Assembly (NCBI GenBank): GCA_029339505.1
Contig: JAQISU010000167.1
Coordinates: 2,744,501 to 2,808,500, forward strand
Direction of reading: 5' to 3'
DNA from: Unio delphinus
Taxonomy: Eukaryota > Mollusca > Bivalvia > Unionida > Unionidae
DNA: 64,000 nucleotides
Positions 1-7,683 of this stretch are shown in pieces. How positions within the stretch are numbered: the first letter of the stretch is position 1; the number at the start of each line of letters is the position of its first letter. Made by a program: the position numbers and the translations under genes. The notes under the pieces are model-generated. The model saw only the letters and a list, made by a program, of their open reading frames with translations, searched no databases and was not told the origin of the DNA.

Positions 1-2
1 TG

Positions 3-512
3 TACGAAGTGTTAGAACTGTTAGGAGATCGCGTCCTGTATTTTGACACAGACAGTTGCATCTACATTCACCGACCGAACCAGTGCAACCCTACCATCGA
101 AGGAGACCGTTTAGGAGCCTGGACCGATGAACATCCCGACGACAAGATTCTATGTTTTGCAAGTGGCGGTCCTAAAAATTACGGCTACGAATACCGAGAC
201 CCACAAGGAGAAATACACACCGAATGTAAAGTGAAAGGATTGACTCTCAATTATCGCACCAGTCGAGTGGTGAACTTTGACGTACTACAAGAAGCCTTGC
301 AGTCGGGACAGGATGAAACGTTTCAAGTGACTACCCACGAACCGCACAAGATTGTCCGTTTACCCACACACCAAATCGTTAGCCGACCTTTGGAAAAAGT
401 CTATCAAATCGTGTACCAAAAAAGAGTACGACTTCCCAATCACTTTACTCTACTGTACGGTCACGTCGAAATTGGGCAGCATATAAAAAGGGACATCGTC
501 CAAGACCAATAG
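3..512 (+). CDS. Protein-primed DNA polymerase B, C-terminal part (5' partial)
   Basis: The frame is open at the window edge, so only about the last 169 residues are seen. They contain the family-B polymerase motif C, YFDTDS, whose two aspartates bind the catalytic metals. The following segment (LGAWTDE, ASGGPKNYGY, KVKGLTLNY) is typical of the thumb side of Polinton and adintovirus polymerases. In such elements this enzyme replicates the linear genome from a terminal protein. The stop is a TAG, and a TATAAAA box lies inside the last codons, serving the next gene. Family assignment is firm; the missing N-terminus prevents any judgement on intactness. Confidence 0.88.
   Translation, partial: YEVLELLGDRVLYFDTDSCIYIHRPNQCNPTIEGDRLGAWTDEHPDDKILCFASGGPKNYGYEYRDPQGEIHTECKVKGLTLNYRTSRVVNFDVLQEALQSGQDETFQVTTHEPHKIVRLPTHQIVSRPLEKVYQIVYQKRVRLPNHFTLLYGHVEIGQHIKRDIVQDQ
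482..488 (+). promoter_or_regulatory. TATA box upstream of the BIR gene
   Basis: TATAAAA lies 60 nt before the ATG at 548, inside the end of the polymerase gene. It is one of a series of TATAAAA boxes placed 11-64 nt before start codons across this Polinton. Confidence 0.55.
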
Positions 513-547
513 TTCATTTGTCACTACAACGGCACAGCGAAAAGAAG

Positions 548-1213
548 ATGAATCCATTTAAACAGACATCATTCAAGTTTGGGGATTGTAAAACAAATGT
601 ACCTTCCCCGAGTGTGAAAAGTACTGGATGGATAAGACCCATGCATTGCAACGGAAGTTGTCCGGAAGGAAACTGTAAGTGTCCTTGCGGTATGCACTGT
701 AATTGCGTTACAGAGTGCGAAGGTGAACCGTACGATTGTAGTGATGCCAGCCGCTGTGCCGTTAGCGATTCAGCTGGATATCGTGGGAACGTTGCTATGA
801 CTACTACCCCTATATCTACCCTGGAAAGTGATGCTGTGCGTGTCAAACCTGAGGGATGCGAAAGCGGTGCTACACGTTATCGTGGACTCCTAGGAATTTC
901 ACCGTACCTACATCGAACAGAAGTGAGGAGAGTCGAATATTCGTTCCCGACGAGTTTACCTGAATACTGCCACTTTAAAAGTCGATTTCAAACCTTCAAA
1001 GATAAATGGCCAAAATACCTGCCTGGACCAACTCCTGAAGAATTAGCCAGAGCCGGATTTTTCTACTTGGGCGAAGGGGATAAAGTCAAGTGTTTCAGTT
1101 GTGGTGTATCCATTTACGAGTGGGAACAGAAAGATTCCGCTTACTTGGAACATGTTCGATGGTCTCCGAATTGTCAATACCTACCTTTAGTGGGACCTAG
1201 TGATTGGAAGTGA
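548..1213 (+). CDS. BIR-domain (IAP-like) protein with Cys-rich N-terminus
   Basis: The protein has 221 residues from the first in-frame ATG. Residues about 145-212 form a BIR domain: the RFQTF..W start, LA.AGFFYLGEGDKVKCFSCG, and the zinc ligands C182, C185, H202 and C209 with the usual WE..D..EH.RW.P.C spacing. BIR proteins bind caspases or IAP antagonists; in a virus-like element this is probably a captured apoptosis suppressor, which is inference. Residues about 34-70 are a dense cysteine cluster with CxC and CxxC spacings that recalls metallothionein or another small zinc fold. No RING domain follows. The gene sits directly behind the polymerase. Confidence 0.85.
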   Translation: MNPFKQTSFKFGDCKTNVPSPSVKSTGWIRPMHCNGSCPEGNCKCPCGMHCNCVTECEGEPYDCSDASRCAVSDSAGYRGNVAMTTTPISTLESDAVRVKPEGCESGATRYRGLLGISPYLHRTEVRRVEYSFPTSLPEYCHFKSRFQTFKDKWPKYLPGPTPEELARAGFFYLGEGDKVKCFSCGVSIYEWEQKDSAYLEHVRWSPNCQYLPLVGPSDWK

Positions 1214-1225
1214 CACTACTGCTCC

Positions 1226-1567
1226 ATGTCGTGTAACACACCTAGACCAGTATATAAACCCTCTCTAAAATATAATATTCAAGGATTACCACACGAATTG
1301 CAAGAGAAGATCTACAAGGCCGTTTGGCAGGGTCCTGCTAAAGAGAAATCTCAATGGGTGACTGTAGAACTTTTGTGTCGTGAAATTCACAAGAGGCAAG
1401 TGACGAAAATTAACCAACGTATTAGATTTCTCTGGATCAAGGGTATCTTTTTCCACTGTTTCCAATTTAGTACGTTTACATCTGAAGATGTTTTGATCCT
1501 TCTTGACCGTTACCCTGAATGGCAGTGGGACGAAATTACACGTTATATTAATCACTTTCGCTTTTAG
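1226..1567 (+). CDS. Hypothetical Polinton protein, 113 aa
   Basis: I do not recognise this protein. It starts 12 bp after the BIR gene, on the same strand. It is rich in aromatic and basic residues (VWQGPAKEKSQW, IRFLWIKGIFF, YPEWQWDEITRYINHF) and looks like a compact helical fold without signal peptide or membrane span. The frame is intact and its codon use matches its neighbours, which supports a real gene. Function unknown. Confidence 0.6.
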   Translation: MSCNTPRPVYKPSLKYNIQGLPHELQEKIYKAVWQGPAKEKSQWVTVELLCREIHKRQVTKINQRIRFLWIKGIFFHCFQFSTFTSEDVLILLDRYPEWQWDEITRYINHFRF

Positions 1568-1632
1568 AGCAGATTTAATTCTGTGTTTAATTCTGTGTTG
1601 AATATACACTCATAGTCTTCGACCTAAAGAAG

Positions 1633-1639
1633 TATAAAA
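1633..1639 (+). promoter_or_regulatory. TATA box before the 72-aa ORF
   Basis: TATAAAA ends 11 nt before the ATG at 1650, in the short gap after the preceding gene. Confidence 0.45.
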
Positions 1640-1649
1640 GAGAACGGCC

Positions 1650-1868
1650 ATGCCACAACCTTTATCAGTTGTGATCCAACAGATTCCGTGGAAGGATATC
1701 AATGAGAAGATTCACACGGTGAAAGATTACGAACACTTATTACAAGAACTATACCCTATGAATTGGGGTCGACGTGTAGTGTGTGTTTTAGTGACTTGCT
1801 TTCTAGGATTTCGTTTACCTGTTGATTCCTTGTGGACACTTTACGAACACTACTTATCAAAAAAATAA
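1650..1868 (+). CDS. Small hypothetical protein, 72 aa
   Basis: A short intact frame beginning 17 nt after a TATA box and ending 6 bp before the next ATG. The centre (RRVVCVLVTCFLGFRL) is hydrophobic and could be one membrane-associated helix. I recognise no family. Position and spacing make a real small gene more likely than chance. Confidence 0.5.
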   Translation: MPQPLSVVIQQIPWKDINEKIHTVKDYEHLLQELYPMNWGRRVVCVLVTCFLGFRLPVDSLWTLYEHYLSKK

Positions 1869-1874
1869 GACAGT

Positions 1875-2156
1875 ATGGTGACTCCTTTAAATGTCCACGA
1901 GAGACTTATTCTGTTCAAAGCCTTACGCTTTCATCTGGATACGTCTCGATCTCTCCAAGAAAAAAAGATTCGTCAACTTTTACGTACGGAAGCAGTGTAC
2001 GAAGATGTGTGTGTAGCTTGTGATTTACACCCTCATTGGACAGATGTACGTCACTGGAAAAGTTGGGATTTTGAGGCTTGGACAAACGAAGCATCCCATT
2101 ATGCCCAAGCGTTGTGTACGCAAAATTCATCGTCGTGTGAAAAAAGTCACTTTTAA
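1875..2156 (+). CDS. Small hypothetical protein, 93 aa
   Basis: An intact frame with histidine, tryptophan and cysteine residues (CVACDLHPHW, WKSWDFEAW) that might suggest a small metal-binding fold. It overlaps the start of the next gene (ATG at 2101) by 56 bp. I do not recognise it. Confidence 0.48.
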   Translation: MVTPLNVHERLILFKALRFHLDTSRSLQEKKIRQLLRTEAVYEDVCVACDLHPHWTDVRHWKSWDFEAWTNEASHYAQALCTQNSSSCEKSHF

Positions 2157-2475
2157 ACCTGTGTTAGAGACAGTACCAGAAGAAGAAGAAGAAGAAAAAG
2201 AATCTGTCACCGAAGACAATCCCTCTGTTCAAGACAGAACTGTCATGGACATTCCCCCACTAAAACCCTTTCGAGAAGACACCTATGTGACTATACCTCA
2301 TGTAGAGGAGACTATAAGAACATTACACACTACCTCTAGGACACCTTCGTTACCCAAACCATGTTGTACAGTGACTTGTTTATATGCCACTTTGATCGTT
2401 TCCCTATGTATTTTATCCCTGTATTTATCCCTTTGGCTTTTATGTATACTTGTCTTTCGTGTTGTTCGAATTTAA
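2101..2475 (+). CDS. Single-span membrane protein, 124 aa
   Basis: Start taken at ATG 2101 rather than an upstream non-ATG codon, because the protein then begins with a basic stretch (MPKRCVRKIHRR). It continues with an acidic run (EEEEEEKE), a polar middle, and ends in about 35 hydrophobic residues (TCLYATLIVSLCILSLYL and beyond) that form a C-terminal membrane anchor. This resembles a tail-anchored protein. No family recognised. It overlaps the previous small ORF. Confidence 0.55.
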   Translation: MPKRCVRKIHRRVKKVTFKPVLETVPEEEEEEKESVTEDNPSVQDRTVMDIPPLKPFREDTYVTIPHVEETIRTLHTTSRTPSLPKPCCTVTCLYATLIVSLCILSLYLSLWLLCILVFRVVRI

Positions 2476-2507
2476 ACATTCCTTGAAATAAACGTGTCCT
2501 GAAAAAG

Positions 2508-2514
2508 TATAAAA
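2508..2514 (+). promoter_or_regulatory. TATA box of the ATPase gene
   Basis: TATAAAA about 53 nt before the ATG at 2567, in the intergenic gap. Confidence 0.5.
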
Positions 2515-2566
2515 ACCTCTTGTCTTGTCTGTTTTTGTGTCAATACTGTCATACCACTACACGACT

Positions 2567-3298
2567 ATGGCTCACTCTACTCTTTCTACTACTCCTTCCT
2601 CCTCCACATTCAAAGTCATTGACGAACACTTAGATCAGGCTAGTTGGAAAGCCTTGTGTCTTCGTCATCCTTTTAACATGTTAATTGCTGGACCGAGCGG
2701 TTCAGGCAAAACCGAATTTGTCAAACGTTTGATCGAACATAAACATCATTTGATCGATCGTCCACCTCAACGCATCGTGTGGTGTTACAAAGAGTGGCAA
2801 TCGGCATACAGTCTTTTGCAAGAAAGTCAAGGTGATTCCATTGTGTTTGTAGCAGGCATTCCTAAAGAAGACGAGGGGATCGTGTCTGACCCTAGTCAAA
2901 CTCATTGGGTCATTTTTGACGACATGTTAGGAGAAGACGAAGAAGAAATTAAACTATGGTTTACGCGTAAAGGGCATCATCGTAATGCCAGTGTCATTTA
3001 CATTACACAAAATTTATTTCAACAAAGTAAAGCCCATCGTACCATTAGTCTCAATGCTCATTACGTGGTCTTGTTTAAAAGTCCTCGAGATAAATCACAA
3101 GTGCAAGTTTTAGCCAAACAGTTAGGAACACCTTGGCTGACTCATGCGTACGATGATGCCACTCAAACGCCACACGCCTATTTACTCGTGGATTTAAAAC
3201 CCGCTACCCCTGATTATTTGCGATTTCGTACCGATTTGTTTCACGACTGGTGTCAAGACGGAGGACCTGTCGTGTACACGTCCTCCTCGTCGACATAA
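2567..3298 (+). CDS. FtsK/HerA-type genome-packaging ATPase
   Basis: The protein has 243 residues from ATG 2567; the frame is open 14 codons further up but without ATG. Walker A is GPSGSGKT at residues 42-49 and Walker B is HWVIFDDM near 113-120. They are followed by the sensor-like stretch YITQNLFQQ, all typical of Polinton, adenovirus-like and NCLDV packaging ATPases that pump DNA into the capsid. Length fits the family. The gene is preceded by its own TATA box and followed by another before the core-protein gene. Appears intact. Confidence 0.9.
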   Translation: MAHSTLSTTPSSSTFKVIDEHLDQASWKALCLRHPFNMLIAGPSGSGKTEFVKRLIEHKHHLIDRPPQRIVWCYKEWQSAYSLLQESQGDSIVFVAGIPKEDEGIVSDPSQTHWVIFDDMLGEDEEEIKLWFTRKGHHRNASVIYITQNLFQQSKAHRTISLNAHYVVLFKSPRDKSQVQVLAKQLGTPWLTHAYDDATQTPHAYLLVDLKPATPDYLRFRTDLFHDWCQDGGPVVYTSSSST

Positions 3299-3321
3299 CA
3301 CTATGAAGCACTAAAAAAATC

Positions 3322-3328
3322 TATAAAA
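3322..3328 (+). promoter_or_regulatory. TATA box of the basic core-protein gene
   Basis: TATAAAA 46 nt before the ATG at 3368. Confidence 0.5.
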
Positions 3329-3367
3329 ACCTTGGGTTACTTTGACCTTGTCTCATACATCGTCAAC

Positions 3368-4267
3368 ATGACGTCCCTTCAGTCTCATCTTCCCATCAAA
3401 TTGATTCGTGCCTTGTACGGCATCAGTCGCGAAAAAAATCCACAAATACGTGCTCACGTCTTAGAAGCCAGTCTCAAAGAAGTCTTACGATGGTTTACGG
3501 TGACAGCACGTCAAATACTGCAAGGTATCATTCACATTCCACATCAAACCAAACGCTTTTTTGACAGAAACAAAGTAGCCTTGACGCAACTGGCCAATCC
3601 TCGCATCGACACTCACACCAAAAAGCAAATCATATTGAAACCTGGAGGTAGTGGTTCTCTAGGAGGTGTCATCATTCGTTCTCTTTTAAAATGGGATCCC
3701 AATACTCCCAAAGTTCACCCCAAGAAGAAAACAAAAAGAGCCAAACAAACCCCTAAGAAAAAGAACAAGGGTACCAAGACCAAAGCACAGAAAAAGAAAA
3801 GTCCACAGAAAAAAGCGGTCACCCGCAAAAGAGGCACTTCGGCCAGGACACAACCTTACCTTCGTCAACCACGACCTGTAAGAGAAGATCTACAAGGACG
3901 TTTGGCAGGGACTACGTTACGAATAGTCTCAGGGACTGCCACTTCTCCGTTGCGGGTGATGCCAGCCAAACCCAATTTGACACCCGTTTTTCCTAATTTG
4001 ATGAAACATTGGAAATCTGCGTCTCCCAAAACGTCTCCTCCACCGGAGACACCCTCATCGACATTAGCGGCAGTAGCAGCTGCTCACAAAGTACCTGCCC
4101 CGAAAGTCAAAGTCCAAGAAAGATCTGGCATGTTAAAGAGTTTACTAGATTTGTCCAAACAAGAACTGTCCCGATTGAGTCCATTGCGAACTCCTTCACG
4201 ACGTGTGTTACCTGCCATGAAGTTGATACGACGCAAAGATAATCAGTGGCGTCGCATTCCAGTATAA
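3368..4267 (+). CDS. Lysine-rich virion core-like protein
   Basis: The protein has 299 residues from the first ATG of the frame. Residues about 1-110 look helical and end in a glycine patch (LKPGGSGSLGG). Next comes a run of lysines and threonines (about 120-165) like histone tails or adenovirus core proteins V/VII, then a Pro/Ser/Thr-rich C-terminal third. I infer a DNA-condensing core protein; this rests on composition and on position between the ATPase and the smaller basic proteins. Intact. Confidence 0.6.
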   Translation: MTSLQSHLPIKLIRALYGISREKNPQIRAHVLEASLKEVLRWFTVTARQILQGIIHIPHQTKRFFDRNKVALTQLANPRIDTHTKKQIILKPGGSGSLGGVIIRSLLKWDPNTPKVHPKKKTKRAKQTPKKKNKGTKTKAQKKKSPQKKAVTRKRGTSARTQPYLRQPRPVREDLQGRLAGTTLRIVSGTATSPLRVMPAKPNLTPVFPNLMKHWKSASPKTSPPPETPSSTLAAVAAAHKVPAPKVKVQERSGMLKSLLDLSKQELSRLSPLRTPSRRVLPAMKLIRRKDNQWRRIPV

Positions 4268-4332
4268 AAATATGACTTGAGGACCACGACGTCAATCAGT
4301 ATTTTTTCTGTGCTGATGCTGAACACTCAAGG

Positions 4333-4560
4333 ATGCTTCCTCAAAAACATGCACACCACCACCACTACCCTTGTCGTTCTGCTGTCCAAAAAGGAAAAGG
4401 AACAAGACAATCTCGTCATCTCACCAAAAGCTTTAAAACCAAACATCAACGTCCTTCCCTCCAAAGGCGTAGACTTTTAAAGAAAAAGAAGAGACACCAA
4501 AAAGGAGGATCCTTTGACAATTTTGGGAAACACATTGTTACCTTTTTGACGAAGCGATAG
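4333..4560 (+). CDS. Small basic core-like protein 1 (RGG/KGG family)
   Basis: 75 residues, very basic, with a histidine run (HAHHHHY) and a C-terminal block KKKKRHQKGGSF. That block is the counterpart of KKKRSHQRGGSL and KKKMLVQRGGF in the next two genes, so the three are tandem paralogues. The TATAAAA at 4263 is 64 nt upstream. Probably a pX/mu-like DNA-binding virion peptide, by analogy only. Confidence 0.55.
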   Translation: MLPQKHAHHHHYPCRSAVQKGKGTRQSRHLTKSFKTKHQRPSLQRRRLLKKKKRHQKGGSFDNFGKHIVTFLTKR

Positions 4561-4636
4561 TTCCCAAAAAAGTAAATAAAAGAGAGTGTATACCAAGTCA
4601 TTGACACTAGTGGTATTGTGAAACGAACAAGCAAAG

Positions 4637-4894
4637 ATGGCACCTCGCAGAAAACATTTTTCTACACTCCACAAAGAAAAGAAAAGGAAAGGACGTTTAG
4701 CCAAACATCGACACGTTCTTCGTCAAAGGACACAAAAGAAAATACCCAAACGTCAAAAGAAAAAGAGAAGTCACCAAAGGGGAGGATCTTTAATAACAAA
4801 ATTTATCAATTCAGCTAATAACCGAACTGGCATCTTTAGCCCTGCTTTTGAGGATTTAGCGAGGCATGCCGCTGCCTTTTTGAGAAGCCAATAG
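4637..4894 (+). CDS. Small basic core-like protein 2 (paralogue)
   Basis: 85 residues. The shared part is LAKHRHVLRQRTQKK followed by a basic run and HQRGGSL, then a short tail unlike that of its paralogues. The roughly 20 bases before its ATG (ending aacgaacaagcaaag) are nearly identical to those before the ATG of the next gene, so promoter and coding region were duplicated together. A TATA-like AATAAAAGA lies about 60 nt upstream. Confidence 0.6.
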   Translation: MAPRRKHFSTLHKEKKRKGRLAKHRHVLRQRTQKKIPKRQKKKRSHQRGGSLITKFINSANNRTGIFSPAFEDLARHAAAFLRSQ

Positions 4895-4964
4895 AAAATG
4901 AAGATAAAAGAGGGTGTGTACCAAGTCTTTGACGTCAGTGTATTTCTGGAACGAACAAGCAAAG

Positions 4965-5399
4965 ATGTCAACTCGCAGAAAACATTCTTATTCACCCCAC
5001 AAAGGAAAGAAAAGGAAAGGACTACCTCCACGTTTAGCCAATCACGGAGACATGTTGTCCGTCCTGTCCAAAGCCTCTCCACCCATGCGAAAACAAATCA
5101 TTAAAACAGCCTCCAAAGATGTCATCGATACCGTGTGTGAATGTTGTTTGAATGTCTTAAAAGGCACGATACCTTTGTCTCCACACCAGAAAAAATGCTT
5201 CGCCAAACATCGACACGTTCTTCGTCAAATGGTCCAAAAGAAAATATCCGTCCGTCAAAAGAAAAAGATGTTGGTGCAACGCGGAGGATTTTTACCCATT
5301 CTTGCTCCTTTGTTGGGAGGATTAGCGCAAAATGTGCCAACCGGTGTGTTGCCAGCAGGTTTGATACAAGGGATGACTCAAGGGATGGGTAGAAGATAA
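4965..5399 (+). CDS. pX-like hydrophobic/basic core protein (paralogue 3)
   Basis: 144 residues from ATG 4965. Its order is a basic N-terminus, a helical middle with CECCLNVLKGTIPLS, the shared AKHRHVLRQ block, QRGGFLP, and a hydrophobic glycine-rich tail (ILAPLLGGLA). This layout is familiar from widespread invertebrate Polinton proteins usually compared with adenovirus pX/mu. It is the longest and most conserved-looking of the three tandem paralogues; the other two look like shortened derivatives. A TATA-like GATAAAAGAG lies about 60 nt upstream. Confidence 0.65.
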   Translation: MSTRRKHSYSPHKGKKRKGLPPRLANHGDMLSVLSKASPPMRKQIIKTASKDVIDTVCECCLNVLKGTIPLSPHQKKCFAKHRHVLRQMVQKKISVRQKKKMLVQRGGFLPILAPLLGGLAQNVPTGVLPAGLIQGMTQGMGRR

Positions 5400-5447
5400 A
5401 AGGACCCTATGGAGCACCACAATCTCAGACATAACCTTTGAAAGCTC

Positions 5448-6137
5448 ATGGAAGGACGAAAACTAACTTTGGTTCCTTACAAACGATGGATGGAATACCA
5501 TCATTGGCAAGAACAACGAACCCCCCATTTACCACCCAATCCCAATTTGGCTGAGATGTCGCAATTACAACACGAATTGCAATCCTTGATCCATCGCCAC
5601 GATTTATCCGAAATCGAAAAATCACAAAAGTATGGTCAACTCTTGAAACGGCTACAACTCTTTCATCAGAAAGCTGTGGAACAAACAGCTCAACCCACTT
5701 TGTCCGATTTTAAGGCTCTAATGAATAACCCGTCACCCTCGCCCTCTACAGCGGTTAAAACAGACGTTACCCCACCATTACCCAAGGAAGAAGAACCCCA
5801 TGATCTCTTTCAAACACCCACTACCACTCCCATTCCGAGTAAGATTGCCGCTTCCTTGTTAACCCCTTCTCCCACTCCCCCACGAGAAGAACTCAAAACT
5901 TGGGTTAAAAAGATGATGGCTACTCCTTCTTCGACAGATGTGAAAAAGAAAGAAAGGAAACCAGAAGTGAGAAAAGAAAAGAAGACCAAAGAAGCTATCC
6001 CATTACCTCCGCCACCACCACCACCAGTACCCTCGACGTCAACTCCTGTGGCACATCGGACACGTAAAACCGTTTCCAAACAACCCGCATTTCGTCCCAC
6101 CCAAAGCAATATCCTCGAAGAGTGGGTACCTTATTAA
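5448..6137 (+). CDS. Proline-rich hypothetical virion-associated protein
   Basis: 229 residues. The N-terminus (EGRKLTLVPYKRWMEY) recalls the short conserved start of many Polinton minor virion proteins. Residues about 40-85 are likely coiled coil; the rest is low complexity, rich in proline, threonine and lysine with a run of nine prolines near 190. The gene overlaps no neighbour and ends 8 bp before the integrase ATG. I can only call it a probable structural or scaffolding protein. Confidence 0.5.
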   Translation: MEGRKLTLVPYKRWMEYHHWQEQRTPHLPPNPNLAEMSQLQHELQSLIHRHDLSEIEKSQKYGQLLKRLQLFHQKAVEQTAQPTLSDFKALMNNPSPSPSTAVKTDVTPPLPKEEEPHDLFQTPTTTPIPSKIAASLLTPSPTPPREELKTWVKKMMATPSSTDVKKKERKPEVRKEKKTKEAIPLPPPPPPPVPSTSTPVAHRTRKTVSKQPAFRPTQSNILEEWVPY

Positions 6138-6145
6138 CAAAAACC

Positions 6146-7258
6146 ATGGAGAAGGTATTAGCCAGCATTTACTACGATCCAGCTCACCCTGCAGGTTACG
6201 GAGGCATTCAGAAATTGTATCGTGCTGCCGAAACTCGCCTGAAAAAGCTCCGTTTACCAGCAGTACAACGATGGTTACAAGAACAAGCGACGTACACTTT
6301 ACACAAACCCATTCGACGAAAATTTCACAGAAGTCGCACTCAAGTGGAAAGCATCGATCATCAATGGCAAGCCGATTTAGCTGATGTCTCTCATTTAGCC
6401 ACCTACAATCGTGGCTACAAATATTTGTTTTGTGTCATCGACGTCTTTTCTAAATTTGCCTGGGTCGTACCATTGACATCCAAATCGAGCGGAGAGTTAG
6501 TACGAGCTTTGCAACTGGTGTTGAAACAAAGCGGTCGTCACCCTCTTCGATGGCAAACCGACAAAGGCACCGAATTTCTGAACCAAGCTTTCCAACGAGA
6601 ATTAAAAAAACGTGACATTCATTTTTTCACCACCGAAAATCCTGAAACCAAAGCCAGTATCGTGGAACGTTTTCAACGTACCTTGAAAGAACGCATGTGG
6701 AAATATTTTACGCATCAACACACTCTCAAGTGCATCGACGTCTTACCACACTTAGTCCAAGCCTACAATCAATCTTACCATAGAAGCATTGGACGTTCCC
6801 CACAAGAGGTGACACCTGACAACGAAGTAACTGTTTTTGAGCGTCTGTTTGGTACGTCCCGGACGAGGGCTGTCCCCAAGAAAGGTAGAGAAGTGTTAAC
6901 CCCGGGAGATTGGGTACGCATTGGCAAAACCAAACGCACTTTCGACAAAGGTTACTTACCCAACTGGACCACCGAATTGTTTCGTGTTACCGGACGAGTG
7001 CGCGATCGTCATCCTACCGTCTATAAATTGGAAGACATGAACGGAGAAGTATTAAAAGGAACGTTTTACTTGCCTGAGTTACAACGTGTTACCAAAAAAG
7101 AAGACGACGTGTACGACATTGAAAGCATTCTCGAACGAAGAACCCGTAAAGTAGGAAAACGTCGTGTCAAAGAAGTCAAAGTACGTTGGAAAGGATATCC
7201 TCCTAGTTTTGATTCTTGGATTGACGCTTCGCAAGTCATCGACTATAAAAAAAAGTGA
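6146..7258 (+). CDS. Retrovirus-like integrase with C-terminal chromodomain
   Basis: 370 residues from ATG 6146. The catalytic triad is D77 (WQADLAD), D139 (WQTDKGTEF) and E174 (SIVERF), a D,D-35-E spacing. The region before it holds no clear HHCC zinc finger. Residues about 320-368 form a chromodomain (YDIESIL, VKVRWKGYPPSFDSW), which binds methylated histone tails and could direct insertion into heterochromatin. Integrases of this type insert Polintons and make the 5-6 bp target duplications. The frame is intact. It sits between the proline-rich protein and the membrane protein. Confidence 0.93.
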   Translation: MEKVLASIYYDPAHPAGYGGIQKLYRAAETRLKKLRLPAVQRWLQEQATYTLHKPIRRKFHRSRTQVESIDHQWQADLADVSHLATYNRGYKYLFCVIDVFSKFAWVVPLTSKSSGELVRALQLVLKQSGRHPLRWQTDKGTEFLNQAFQRELKKRDIHFFTTENPETKASIVERFQRTLKERMWKYFTHQHTLKCIDVLPHLVQAYNQSYHRSIGRSPQEVTPDNEVTVFERLFGTSRTRAVPKKGREVLTPGDWVRIGKTKRTFDKGYLPNWTTELFRVTGRVRDRHPTVYKLEDMNGEVLKGTFYLPELQRVTKKEDDVYDIESILERRTRKVGKRRVKEVKVRWKGYPPSFDSWIDASQVIDYKKK

Positions 7259-7263
7259 CCATC

Positions 7264-7683
7264 ATGCCCTTCAATACAGCTTCAGCGACCACAGTGACTA
7301 CTCCTTCACCCACGTCATCTCTGCAAGATTTACAAAAGCAACCCTTGTGGGTGTGGTGTGGAGAACGTGTCCCTAAAACGCAAATCGTTTTTTTCTGTCA
7401 AATCTTTGTGGTATATTGTGTCATTGGTGCAGCCATTGCTAATTTGAGTTTGCAACAAGGGGACAAACAATTGTGGACCATTTTACTCAGCAGTTGCATC
7501 GGGTATCTTCTTCCCAATCCTTCCCTGAAATACTCTTACAACGGGAACAACAGTAACAATATTGGGAGTCTTGCGGCCAACGTTAGTCCTTCTCCTGACA
7601 GTCACCCTTCCAATCACAATCCTCTTTTAGACACTCCTTTAACCTCGAGTGACTCCTGGGACAGAAGAACATTGGAAATATGA
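7264..7683 (+). CDS. Two-span membrane protein, conserved in Polintons
   Basis: 139 residues from ATG 7264. Two hydrophobic spans are visible: about 43-65 (VFFCQIFVVYCVIGAAIANL) and about 72-90 (LWTILLSSCIGYLLPNP). The second, with its LLPNP end, is a signature I associate with small membrane proteins in many Polintons. Its role in the virion or host membrane is unknown. The last codon and stop overlap the penton-like gene in an ATGA junction, so the two are probably co-transcribed. Confidence 0.65.
   Translation: MPFNTASATTVTTPSPTSSLQDLQKQPLWVWCGERVPKTQIVFFCQIFVVYCVIGAAIANLSLQQGDKQLWTILLSSCIGYLLPNPSLKYSYNGNNSNNIGSLAANVSPSPDSHPSNHNPLLDTPLTSSDSWDRRTLEI

Noticed and set aside
514..846. Minus-strand ORF opposite the BIR gene
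   Set aside because: It is a shadow of the well-supported BIR gene on the + strand.
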